A DNA stretch of 64,000 bases, from contig CM034105.1 of assembly GCA_019914945.1 (NCBI GenBank), positions 10,230,001-10,294,000 of the forward strand, in the 5' to 3' direction. The position numbers were made by a program, and so were the translations under genes. Within the stretch, counting starts at the first letter, position 1; each line of letters starts with the position of its first letter. This document shows, piece after piece, positions 46,174 through 57,021 of the stretch. The DNA is from Typha latifolia. Taxonomy: Eukaryota; Streptophyta; Magnoliopsida; Poales; Typhaceae. The notes beneath the pieces are model-generated. The model did not search any database. It had not been told where the DNA came from and was given only the letters and a program-made list of their open reading frames with translations.

Positions 46174-49100
46174 TAGAGAGGCTTGAGGGTGGTCGTCGAA
46201 CCGCCGCCGACGGTCACTCTCTCCCTCAACTCTTCTCTTCCTCGCATCGGTCGCGGGAAAAAAAGGTTTTGGGTGGGGCTCGGGTTTAACCCGAGCCAAC
46301 TCTTTTCTTATTAGTTTCGGGTTCGGGTTCGGGTTTGGATTTCAGATCCAAAGACCCGACCCAAACCACTTAAGTGGGTGGGCTGCGGGTTAGCCCATAG
46401 CCCAATCCACTTAATTTGGCTGGGCCAAGATTAGCCCAGCCCAATCCAATGGGTAATTTAACCCATTTTAGTTTTTTTTAATTTTTTTTAAATTTTAGAA
46501 ATATTGATATTATTCAAATTAAATTTTTTTTTTATTTATTATTTAAAGGTGATGATTTTCAGCACGTGGACTAGAGACTAGAAATTTCAACTATCTAATC
46601 TAGACTTAGGTGAGTGGGTTCACTCACATATTTATTTTTATTATATTTTGTACCTTTGTCAGACCATGTGATTTTCTATGTGCAAAAACTTATTTATTTC
46701 ATTTTCATCCTTACATGCAAATTTAATTGTTATATTTTATGCGTGCATTTAATTATTATACTCAGTGCATCGCCAAACTTTGTGCAAATATTAAATTTTA
46801 GTGAAAAGAAAAATGAGACTAATATTGGTACGACTTAGATAACAGTCCCAGTATAAATCGCTTGCGATTTTCCCTGGTGACTCAAGTCTATCTAGAAGTC
46901 CAGAGGAAAGTCCTAAATCAGATCACTGCGGTGACTTTCTTAGGTGACTCTGGTGGGGTTAGGGAACAATCTTAGGATGAATAAGAAATTTCCTAGGTGA
47001 CTCTAACTTCTCTCAACGGTTAGTGGAAAAGACAAAGTGTGTTGATCACATACATAGTGATACTATCTGATGACCCTAACTGGATCAACTATGAAGAAAA
47101 ATCCCGAGTGTCGTCTCGAGGTGACTTCTAGTTGATGTGAATCCACAGGGTATAGACCCATTGAGACATATGACAGTATAAATATTAGAAATATGTTAAT
47201 ATGTTGAAACTGTACAAGGTTACAAGTTGACTCACTATTGTTATCGTTGACATTATTTAAGGAGCATCCCTATTACAAATTGTTATGAATATTATTGATT
47301 TAGTTTAATTTTATTCAAACATTAATATAATTTAGAATTTATTTGGTTTTCGAGTGGATTCCAGCACTAAGCTATAGTTGTTGGCTCATGGATTTGTTTT
47401 CTTTTATTTATTTATCTATCTCAGGTAATAGTCAGCATGGCGACTGAGCAAGACGTATCTAGACTCCACCTCCACTTAAGATCCCCCTATTTACTTTTCC
47501 GCTCTTTTGAATCTTATGCATTAGATTATAAGTTAAATTTATTTCGTTTAAAATAAAACAATGACATTGTTTTATAATTATTGCAATTAGTTAAATTTAA
47601 TGAAGTAGATCTTTTTCGTTTATTTATTTATTTTTGTCATCGTACACTTAGAAAGTATTAATAAGACTTCGTGTATCTCAAGCATATGGAGGTGCATGGC
47701 CGATCATGATTTCTATTTCAGGTCGTGACAGTCAACTTCAAGTATATGGAAAAGGAGAGTTTAGTATTCAATTTTTTAATGTAAAACATATTAGTTTTGC
47801 TAAAAGAAACCTCCATTATAATCATGTTTTTAGTTACAATTCTAGTGATGCAACTTATTGGATATACTTCAATTAAAGTAAACTTTATTACTAGCAAAAA
47901 CTTGAAACTAAAGCATGAAAGGTAACTTAGCTATTGTAGTACACCAACACACATGAGATGTGATATAGAACTATTCTAACACCCAAAATTTAAAAATAAA
48001 AATAAAAAATCTCCCACGCACGCGCTGAGCAGATGCGTCCCAGCCTACCCCCCACCGTCCTCTCTTCTTTCTTCTTCTTCTTTCGTGCACGCCATCGTTG
48101 CCACTCTCTTATTTCCCCCTCCACCCCACCATCTCTCTTCCTCTCCTTCTCTCGTGCTACCGACACCGGAGCCGACGAAACCCCGGACCCGGAGCCGACC
48201 CACCCAAGTCCTAGAACCCTCTCAGTAAGCCCCTAAACCCCTCGTTTAATTTTGGTAATCAACCCCTTCATCTCGCCTTCACCGAAGTTTCTGGCGACTT
48301 CGCGTCTAAGTGGGCTTCGGGCTCTTAGTGAATGGGGGGGACTCCATGGCCACCGGCCATAGGGGTGCACCTCGCCGCCCCGTCGGCCACCTTGGCCACG
48401 GGGCGAGCTGCTCCCGCTCCCCCGTGGACAGGGAGGGTGGTCCTCAATGCTCCACCGCGGCCTCGAGCTCCGTTCCATCGCTGTCGAGCTCGAGTCCTCT
48501 CTTTTTCCTTTTCTTCTCGCTTTCTGGCCGCCCTTCCTTCCCCTAGCCTCATGGCTGCGCCGCTGGCACCATCGGCCTCGATGGTGGCCGCGCCTTCCTC
48601 ATCTATCTCCTTTCGAAGGAGATGATGGGGGGGGGGGGGATCAGACCGCAGCCCACGACCCCACTGTTGGGTGGGCTGCAGTCAGACTGCAGTCCACAAA
48701 CTCAACCTTGGTGGGCTGCGGTTGGACTGTAGGCCACGAAAGCCATTTGGTGTGAGCTGCAGGCTGAACCGCCGTAGCCCACGAAACCTTGTACTGCTAA
48801 TTTGGGGCCCGAGCCCAATCTAGCACATCTCTTGGGCACCTGTGGTGGGTTGGGCTAAACTTAAAGCCCAGCCTAGGCCTAATGGGGTTATTTGGACCCT
48901 ATAAGCCCTATTTTTGTATCCTCACCATACTAATTACCCTAACCGCTCCCGTAAGGACAAATTCTTATTACCTAAATAGTGTGAATTTTAGAATGATATG
49001 GAACTTAACCCTAGGGAACCCTTGACTCATGTGATATGTCTAAACCTAAATTCTCTAATAGGGTAATTAATTCTATTAATTCACTAACCTTACGTATAGC

Positions 49101-52100
49101 TTTACTTGCGTGAATTGTTAGGATCGACATCGCGCGAGGAGGATTTTGAGATCCTGGAGGAGCCGACTAGTTAAAGGGAATTTAAATACTCTGGAGATCC
49201 CCAGGTGAGTAGAGTATATATGAGTCTAGTACAATATAGTTGCTGATATTATACTCTTCATGATGTTATAAGAATGATAGTGTTAATGCATGCATTTAGT
49301 ATAACTATTATGTATCCTATTATGTGCAGTTGAATAGTATACTTTTCATGATGTTGTAAGAATGTTAATGTTAGCACATGTATTTAGTGTAACTATTATG
49401 TATCCTGATATGTGCAGTTATTCATAATATACTCTTCATGATGTTATGAGAATGTTAATGTTAGCACATGCATTAGTGTAACTATGATCTACATATATCC
49501 TGGTATGAGAAACTCTTGTATAAATATCTGTAGTGAATGTAGAATGTAATGACCGTGATGACTATAACATGACTTATACATTAACAGACACTGCACCACT
49601 TCCACTTAGCATTAGTTATTCGCGTTTTAACAAGGCAATGCCCTTTACTCGCTAAGCCCGGGGTTAAGGATAGAGTGTATCGTATATGGATTATACTATT
49701 AGCGACCTACACCTGAGGCCGTTAGCCTGAGTTGGCATTCAGGTAATTACACTTCATAGTCAGAAATAGATTATGATGATAGTAAGAATATGATTGTGAG
49801 ACGAGAATATATCTCTAGCGGTACCCGACGACACGAGGTCATGGCATTTACTAATGAGCTGAGGGCTCTTGATTATTCTACTGAGGGCGGTGATGATTTA
49901 GAGATAGTGAGATATGGGTCTACGACTGGGGTCTTTAGTCTAATGGCTACAGACAACCGGTCACATGTAGTGTCGCTATGCAAGTTTGGGTGACATTATC
50001 GCTAGATGTGTATATATCCCTCCTTGATGTATGAGATGATGGATGATTACATGATGGTTGACTTTTAGGAGAATATATCTAAATTATGTGGTAAATGGCT
50101 CAGTGAGCATACGATGATAAATCATAATTAATGCCTTGGTAAGCAGATGATGACTAACCCTCCTTGATCTGTGTGAATATGAGGAAAACTACTCTTTTTA
50201 CTTCTAAGCATAACATGTAAATGCTATGATTGAGATTTGTATAAATAAAGGATTATATCAAACTTTATAGTTATGTAAACCTATTATGATATGATTAGGA
50301 GTTGGTATGTTTAAGGACAGTACCATGTAGTCTATATCGTTTGCATTGATTTAGTAACTCATTGTAAGACATTTAGACAAGCTTATTTTATTGTTAGCGA
50401 CTATAGACATGCATTGGAATATGCACTTTCTATTTGATTATTATAGATTGTATTGATTCTATTCGTTGGGCTGTGTGTTCACCACCTCTTGGTGGCATTA
50501 TTTCAGAGTTAGGGAAAGCAAATGCGGGTAGCGAGGAGTAGCTACCTTTACTTCATTGAGAGTTATCTATATTTCTATTAGTTGTATTGAGCCTCTGCAA
50601 GGGTATTATGATTGGAATTGTATTTTGGACGTCTATCTTTAAAGGCTTGTTGTGGCTTGTGGAACTTGTATTCGGACTCATATTTTGCTTGATCATTTAT
50701 AGTATTAACCTATATTTTTATATGCCTTGTGGAAATATATTACTGACAGGTTATATACTGCACCGCGTGGAGAGATTTATCCACGCGGCATACACGTGTA
50801 TTTGGAGGTTTGAGTGTTTCAACTATTTAGCTCATACTAATAGAATGTTAGACCAAATAGCTATTGATGTAGGACAACCAAGATCAAGTTCTTGCAAAAT
50901 CGAGTCCATCTCCTACTAGATGAGAATTGTTCTTGTGAGATGTCCAAGGAAAGAAAGAGAACAAAGAAAGCCAAAAGAATGGGGATTGAAGGTGTAATAG
51001 GCTTTTTGGTATACACTGTAGTGGAGAGTTTACTAAGAGTTTAAGATTATGCTGTGTAGACAATGTTCTGAAAGGTTACTGCAGTATACATACAACCAAG
51101 GAATTCTTATAGAGCATATATGAAGTCTCAAATGCAGGAACATATGTAATTTACATTTCGGTATACTTATTTGAATGTGTAGACAAAATAGGTAGAAAAT
51201 AAATACTGATGGAAGTATCCCAGAGAGAAATAGAGGCATTTCAGATGCACAACGATCAATTATTTAATTATACTAACGGATTTTAGTTGGAACAGTTTTA
51301 ACCTAAGACTCAAATGATTCCATTGCAGTATTATGCAGATTGTACCTATACAAGGTGATCAAGGTACCTGTTTTATATGGTCATATATATTGGAAAATGC
51401 AGTACACCTTAAAATAGGCAAAACCAATTAATTGGAAAAGATCAAAATGTGTCTTAGTACCCAAAACTGACTATACATACATGAATGAGGTCACAATTGT
51501 TAAATCAGTTAACCCACTAATTATTTTAAAAACTAAGTAGTTAGAGAACAATAATTTTATATTTTATATTCTAACACTCTCCCTCATTTCTAGGCTTGAG
51601 ATATTGCGAGAGGCCCAAGAAGTGGATTTTGACTTAAAAGAGCGAAGGTTTATATTTAATAAAACAGATAGGCCTGATAGGATTTGAACTCGAAACCTCT
51701 TCTCTAATATCATGTTAGATGACAAAATGACCAAAAAATTTAAGATGTTAGGCAACGAAAGAACAATCCATATCACACCTTTAACACACCCGCTCACATG
51801 CTGGGCCCTCTATATCACACATGAACAAATAAAATGTGTGACCTTTTATACCGCATAAGAATGGATAACAGAAAATAGGAATTAAATGAGGCTAAGCGAG
51901 GTTTGAACTCTAGACTTCTAGAAAGCCAAGTTTTAATACTATGTTAGATAACCACTTGACCCAAAAGCTTAAGTTGATAGGTAATAGACCAATAAGTATA
52001 TCATAATTTAGCACGCCATGAATAAGCTGGTAAAAAATAATGATTTTTCTATTTTATATTCTACTATAACCATTTGCACAAATAGAATTATTCAGTGATA

Positions 52101-55100
52101 ACTTTGATATATCATCGTAAAACTACATTGTGTTGAAATGAAATCATTGTTTCAATAAGAACAACCCAAGGAAATATTGTGTAAAGTAACTATATTTAAT
52201 GCTTTTGTTAAAGAACTTACAAGAGCACATTGTCTGCTGTATATGATCAATGTTCTAAAGAATTCCTTAAGCAATTGAAGAAGTGATATATAACACTTTC
52301 ATACTTCAGTTTATGGACATTAGAATGGAAGTGTGAAATAGGAACAAGACAACAAAGAGAACCACAAAGAGTAACAAAAGTAAGAATAAGCACTTTCTAA
52401 TAATCATTCAGATATAAATTGTTGCTGACTGATTAAAGTCAATCTGCAACAAGAGAGTTTTCGCTTTGGTTATGATGAATGATGGTTGATGGAGGGGATA
52501 GAAGGTGGTGGTTCTCGTGTAAGAGGGATGATGGTGGTGGTGAAGAAGATGGGGTACGATAGAGAGAAAGATTAATATACTTCTACTTTTAAATTATCTT
52601 ACTCTTACTCTTAAGATATACTCAAAACTAAATAATTTTTTAATATTTGAATGATTAAACAAAGAAGCACAACCCCCTCTTATATAGAGGTCACGTACAA
52701 TAAGTCTAACTAAATCTAGCACTAAAAGCTTTACATGACTCGAATTAAGATTTGTCTTAAAGACTTACATAACCTAATTAGACTTACTTTAAGCTTATTT
52801 GACTTAACTAGACTTGTTTTAATAGGATTTATCATAAGGACTTACATGACTTAATTAGACTTGTTTTAAGGGCTTACTTAACTTAACTAAACTTGTCTTA
52901 AGGACTTACATGATTTAACTAGACTTATCTTAAGGGCTCATATAACTTAATTAAACTTACATTATAACTTAATTAAAAGATAAACAGACTCGATCCATCG
53001 AATACAATATCTCCATGAGTTTCTCCAATCATACCTGGTTGGCATCAATCCACTATGCTTCCTTTTACTTTGTCCCCAAAATGAGAACTATGGAAGCAGT
53101 CTTTGAGTGGATTTGCTAGTGGAGGTGGCATCTCCCTCAGTTCTATCTTCTCCTAAGGTGGATCGGCCTCCTCTGGTCCTTTACTTTCAACTCCACTCGC
53201 TTTCTCCATAAGCATCACCATTGCCACCAGTTGGACACATTTGTGCCCCGGTGTATACTTTTCATCACAATGGAAGCATAGCCTCTTAACCCTTCGATCT
53301 TCCACTTGGGTTGGAATAAGTCAGTCATATGGGGGCCCTTAGAGATCCTCTCTCCTCTAGAAAAGGCCTTAGAGTGAGGTGATTCTTAGGTAGCTGCGGT
53401 AGCCTAGTTGGCGTGACTAGAGTGTCTAGGAGTGTCTAGCGGGTGTCTCTGTCTCCTCCGGTTCTATCTAGCTGTTGTGCAGCGTGTTCCAAAGCTCCCT
53501 TAGCTTATCTTCCATTATCTATGCAGTGGAGAAAGCCTCTAATCAAGATCGTGGATAGACAGCCTTCACCATAGCTTGAATGCCCTATCGGAGTTCAGAG
53601 ATGAAGGTGCCTTTGATAGCAGAGTCCATACATCCATAAACTCTATTACTAATCCTCTCAAATTCCTCCCGATTAGTTCAGACCGTAGTCTGTTGAGTTA
53701 GCTGAGTCAGAATTGCTTAGAAGTTTTTATACTCAATCAGACTGAACAGAGTACATAAGGTTGAGTCCGTTATGCTGCTTGGAACTATTTGATCACAACT
53801 TCTTCCAAGTGGAACGAGGTTGTTAAGACCTTCTAGTGGTCTAGGGTTTCTTGGTAGGGGCAGAACTAATCCTCTTGATAGAGCTAGTCTAGTGGATTAC
53901 CTCTCGCAAACTTGTGAAACTCGAGTCGTATGATCTGGACTTGAGCCCCTGCAAATAGCCCGTCTTCATGTATTGCATGCCCTCATTCCCCACATGGGTC
54001 TCTTCTGCCACATGGAGGGGGACCCCACTGTGGCATCAGCTCCACGGTCCAATGGTTTGAACCACTGCATGCCTAGCTACAAGTGATTTAGGCAAATCTC
54101 TAGCCACAAGTCGCTCAAGCCTAGGTCTTAGTGCAGGTCGTTTATGCTAGGGTCTACTCTGCTCTATTTTGGGCCAAAACCCTAACTATGGGTGGCTCGG
54201 TCCAAGCCCTAGGTGCAGGTGGTTCAGGCTAAGCCTTTGGCGCTGTCGAGTTAGACTAAGCCCTAGCCGTTGGATGCGGTGGAGTTTCAGTACGCCGAAC
54301 TCCATCTCATGAGCCTAACCCTAATGAGCTCGGCCATTGGTGTGCACGCCCAAGGGATGGGTTCACCCCAAATCCTAGGGCATCCTCTTCAATTCGGGAG
54401 CTGCGGCGTGCGCCGTTGAAAATAGTTCTGCCATGCGCCTCTCTGTTTGTGCTAGTGGTGTCTGTTCGTTACAAAGTTTGCAAATAGCAGACACCATCTC
54501 TACCATGGACACTTGTATTGACAGCAAGCTCTACAAAACCTCTAGCTGGGTTATCAACGGTGGTGGGGTGGGAGGTTTCAACGGTGGACTTGTGTTATAG
54601 GGTAATGGGCCAGTCGCTGATGACAATGGACCCTTGACTATGAAAGTCTACCGAGTTACTCTTGTTGTCATTCGTCGTGTGGTTGTCATCTGGTCTAAGA
54701 ATAACGATAGCTCTAATACCAAATTATTACGGGCCGATTAGAGTTGATCCGCAATAAGGGAGTCTATGCTATGGTTAGGGTAAATGATGGTTGATGGAGA
54801 GGATACAAGGTGATGGATCTCAATTGTAAGAGTGGTAATAGTGGTGGTGATGATGGAGGAAGAAAATGGAGTACGGTAGAGAGAGATTAATATGCTTCCA
54901 CTTCTAGATTATCTCACTCTTACTCTTAAGATAAACTCAAACCTAAAATAATTTTTTAATACTTGGATGATTAAACAAAGAAGTCCAACCCCTCTTATGT
55001 ATAGGTCACGTACATAAGTCCTACTAGAACTAGCCCTAAAGGCTTTACATGACTCGAATTAGGATGTCTTAAAGTCTTATATAGGTCACAATTCACCCAA

Positions 55101-56513
55101 CTCCATCATCTTGGATGAACAAGAATTGGGGATCAGATGCGGGCAAAATTCCCACCAATGGTCGAGATGTTCAGTCGACTCACTCCCCCTTTGTGGGGGT
55201 CCGGACCCCTATGAGTAGCAGAAAAGGGAGGAGGAAATAGGCTTAATTGGACTTGTCTTAAGACTTACTTGATTTAACTAGAACTGACTTAAGGGCTTGT
55301 ATGACTTGATTAGATTTACTTTAAGAACTTATATAACTTAATTAGACTTGCCTTAAGAGCTTACATTACAAATTAAGTAAAAGATAAATAGACTCAATCC
55401 ATCGAGCCTAATTTTCTTATGAGTCGATCCGATCAGACCCGATTCACATCATAAATGCACCTTTGGGAGCTTATTCACTTATTTGGATGAAAGTTTCAAG
55501 CTAATTGTAGAAAGGTCAGACTAAGGAAGTTTTGTTGAATAAGTATAATAACAAAGAGTGGATAATAGCTGAGTACCCAAATAATATCGTGTAAAGATCC
55601 TTAAATCTACACTCGATCAAATAGCCATTGAAAAAATAGATAATCATGTTATCAAAGGAGTCGCTTGCTTGACCTGAAAATGTTACCTTTTTAACGAAAT
55701 ATGAATACCTTTTCATAAATTGCTGAAGAACATGTTGCACGACATGAACATGATCAACTTTGCCTTCAGCAATCAAAGTGATTTGCTGCTCAATAAAACT
55801 GCGGATGTCAGGCAAGCAGAGGTCAGGGTCAATACACTGGTATCCTCTTATCAAGGTTGTTCCCAATGCTGTTGGAACTAACCTCCTCCCAGAATTCACC
55901 TTTAAACAACACAAGAAACTAAAATTAAGTGTTCTGGGGACATTCGATCAACCAAATGGCTCAAGCATCAATCTTATAGCTGTCGTAGTAATGGTTAAGA
56001 TAGGTCCTTATAAAAGAAGCAAGAGATTTAGCATTTACAAGGAATAAGGATTGAAAAGACCTGCACATAGTTAGCTCACAAATGTTGTTTATGTGTACAG
56101 CAATGGAAGCATCTGTGCCTATCCCATTCTTTTCCATGAGTGAAATCAATTCACTCTCACTAAGATAATCTGGAGGTGTGGTGCTTCCCTGTGGATGAAT
56201 AAAGAGTTCAGGAATATATAACAAGTTTATATTACCAAATAACTAAGAAATGTACATTTATTTTTTATATTCAGAGAACTTGATGCTGATAATAAAACAC
56301 AATAACAATAGTAAAGACAAATATAGTTAAGTGTAGCATTATACCTCATAAAGGTCAACTTTCAGAATACTGATTTTCTCACCCTTTTTGAACTGTGGAA
56401 GACTCTTCTCAGTAACTGCCAACCATGGCATGATAGATGTAAATCCTTTAGCTGTAACATGATGTCCAACACAGTGGAATATCTCCCCACCAGTTGTAAG
56501 TTCAACTTTACTC
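44049..56513 (-). CDS. TOP3B: DNA topoisomerase 3-beta, C-terminal five exons
   Basis: Type IA topoisomerase of the 3-beta class, which relaxes single-stranded or negatively supercoiled DNA and, in animals, RNA. Five exons are visible: 56345-56513, 56061-56188, 55687-55899, 45324-45503 and 44049-44690, with GT/AG introns of 156, 161, 10183 and 633 bp. They cover the end of the catalytic core (GFTSIMPWLAV; TPPDYLSESELISLMEKNGI; HINNICE) and a C-terminal array of Cys4 zinc-binding motifs. The protein ends with an Arg/Gly repeat and GLKNEDPKMSFRDF. The TOPRIM and active-site Tyr exons are not in view and must lie upstream of 56513, beyond the hAT nest. Exon 56061-56188 is one base short (see its entry), so this allele may be non-functional unless that is a sequencing error. 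Confidence 0.85.
45324..45503 (-). CDS. TOP3B: TOP3B penultimate exon
   Basis: Exactly 60 codons, phase 0 at both ends: IDNMDALFEAQFSRL through a Cys4 zinc motif (CGKC..CITC) to YYLPQNGSIK. Acceptor 'tttgcag' at 45504 and donor 'gtaaag' at 45323. Confidence 0.9.
45545..47730 (+). mobile_element. Solo LTR in the TOP3B intron
   Basis: A 2186-bp LTR with a perfect 5-bp target duplication gtcaa (45540-45544, 47731-47735). Begins TATAAGAACC (a decayed TGTAACAACC) and ends GGTCGTGACA. A TATA box (ctctataaatt) lies near 45701, followed by a CT-rich leader. A GA-rich run lies at 46136-46175. It starts 41 bp from a TOP3B splice acceptor. Frames of 60-115 codons at 45937-46299 come from GC-rich and GA-repeat sequence, not genes. 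Confidence 0.82.
47975..50821 (+). mobile_element. Solo LTR, TGTAACAACC family, copy 2
   Basis: 2847 bp, perfect 5-bp target duplication actat (47970-47974, 50822-50826). Begins TCTAACACCC (decayed TGTAACACCC) and ends GTTTCA. Homologous to the solo LTR at 1314-3162 but longer in the 5' third. Contains a 13-G run at 48627-48639. The many overlapping 75-100 codon frames at 48033-48755 are GC-rich LTR sequence. Confidence 0.85.
49251..49515 (+). repeat. Three tandem units of 88-90 bp in the solo LTR
   Basis: Units start at 49251, 49339 and 49429 with 'atactcttcatgatgtt' or close variants. The related LTR at 1314 has only two such units (near 1769 and 1858). Confidence 0.9.
50827..51559. other. 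TOP3B intron sequence, unassigned
   Basis: No repeat or coding signal recognised. Confidence 0.4.
51560..52030 (-). repeat. Two SINE-like units (tentative)
   Basis: Two related stretches, about 51560-51830 and 51840-52030, share 'atgttagat' followed by 'gaccaaaaaattta' or 'gacccaaaagctta', and on the minus strand carry 'gagttcaaatcc' and 'gagttcaaacctc', close to the tRNA B-box GTTCRANNC. The wording and order resemble AU-like plant SINEs. I cannot define the ends. Confidence 0.35.
52420..53047 (-). repeat. 3' LTR of the gag-only element
   Basis: Ends TGATGCC.. / ..CAACA on the minus strand. Its upper part (52700-52980) holds degenerate tandem units of about 35 bp built on 'gacttacatgacttaa'. 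Confidence 0.75.
54725..55451 (-). repeat. 5' LTR of the gag-only element
   Basis: Begins TGATGTG (minus strand, 55451) and ends next to the primer-binding site. Contains an extra segment at about 55085-55240 that is absent from the other LTR. Confidence 0.75.
55687..55899 (-). CDS. TOP3B: TOP3B exon
   Basis: 71 codons, phase 0: VNSGRRLVPTALGTTLIRGY ... DPDLCLPDIRSFIEQQ ... YSYFVKK. Acceptor 'gtttaaag' at 55900, donor 'gtaaca' at 55686. Fully open. In family members the next residues are the IDNMDALFEAQF of the exon 10 kb away. Confidence 0.9.
56061..56188 (-). CDS. TOP3B: TOP3B exon with apparent one-base deletion
   Basis: Reads GSTTPPDYLSESELISLMEK, then NGIGTDASIAVHINNICE, then the sequence GAGCTAACTATGTGCAG before the GT donor. 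Family members continue E-R-N-Y-V-Q; NYVQ is present here but shifted by one base, and the exon is 128 bp where 129 would keep phase with both neighbours. So one base appears to be missing in the Arg codon. An upstream GTGAG could act as an alternative donor but would not restore the frame. Confidence 0.8.
56345..56513 (-). CDS. TOP3B: TOP3B exon
   Basis: Begins after acceptor 'attacag' with the last base of an Arg codon, then SKVELTTGGEIFHCVGHHVT ... GFTSIMPWLAV ... ISILKVDLYE, donor 'gtataa'. Part of the topoisomerase core upstream of the TPPDYL motif. Confidence 0.88.
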
Positions 56514-57021
56514 CTGTAATAGCCATAAAGACAAGGCTTCATTGTCAAGGAACATAAAATACATAGTCCATCTTAGGAAACACAATGAAAACATATGATA
56601 TTTACTACTCTCTTTTTGGGGTAAAATTACACTTTTATCACCAAACTACATCCTATTCACATTGACCCCCTCAAGGACAAAAGTTTATAGGATAACCCTC
56701 TAAACTAAGGATTTTAGTTTTGGCCAATCCCGATCCGGCCTGTCCTGCAGCAGCAACAGACAGCTGTGCCTGCTGCAGGCGGCAGCAGCAGACAGCTGCC
56801 TACTGCAGGCGGTTACAGCAGACAGCTGTCTGCTGCAGCAGGCAACTATCTACTACTAGCATAGCTGCAGCAGCTAGAGAGAGAGGGAGAGAGAGAGAGA
56901 GAGAAAGAGGAAGAGAGCGTTAGGGAGAGAAAGGGAAGAGAGAGGGAAAAAGGAAGAGAGAGTGAGAGAGAGAGAAAGATTAAAAAAAAGAGGGTATGAG
57001 AGAGAAAGAGAAGGGAAAAAG

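Larger units (their letters stand above)
52420..55451 (-). mobile_element. Gag-only (TR-GAG-like) gypsy element in the TOP3B intron
   Basis: 3032 bp with a perfect 5-bp target duplication taaat (52415-52419, 55452-55456). LTRs are 52420-53047 and 54725-55451. A primer-binding site (minus strand TTTGGTATTAGAG) is next to the right LTR. The 1.7-kb interior holds a decayed gypsy gag whose zinc knuckle reads CFHCDEKYTPGHKC at about 53240-53285. No protease, reverse transcriptase or integrase, so it depends on a partner for mobility. Confidence 0.82.

Noticed and set aside
45937..46299. Several 60-115 codon ORFs
   Set aside because: They overlap on both strands in the GC-rich and GA-repeat part of a solo LTR, with no domain.
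48627..48639. 13-G run (and the 13-C run at 63981-63993) as G-quadruplex or assembly gap
   Set aside because: Single homopolymers in LTR sequence; run length is error-prone in sequencing and there is no multi-tract quadruplex pattern.
48033..48755. Cluster of overlapping GC-rich ORFs
   Set aside because: Inside a solo LTR with a perfect target duplication; no frame is favoured and no domain seen.
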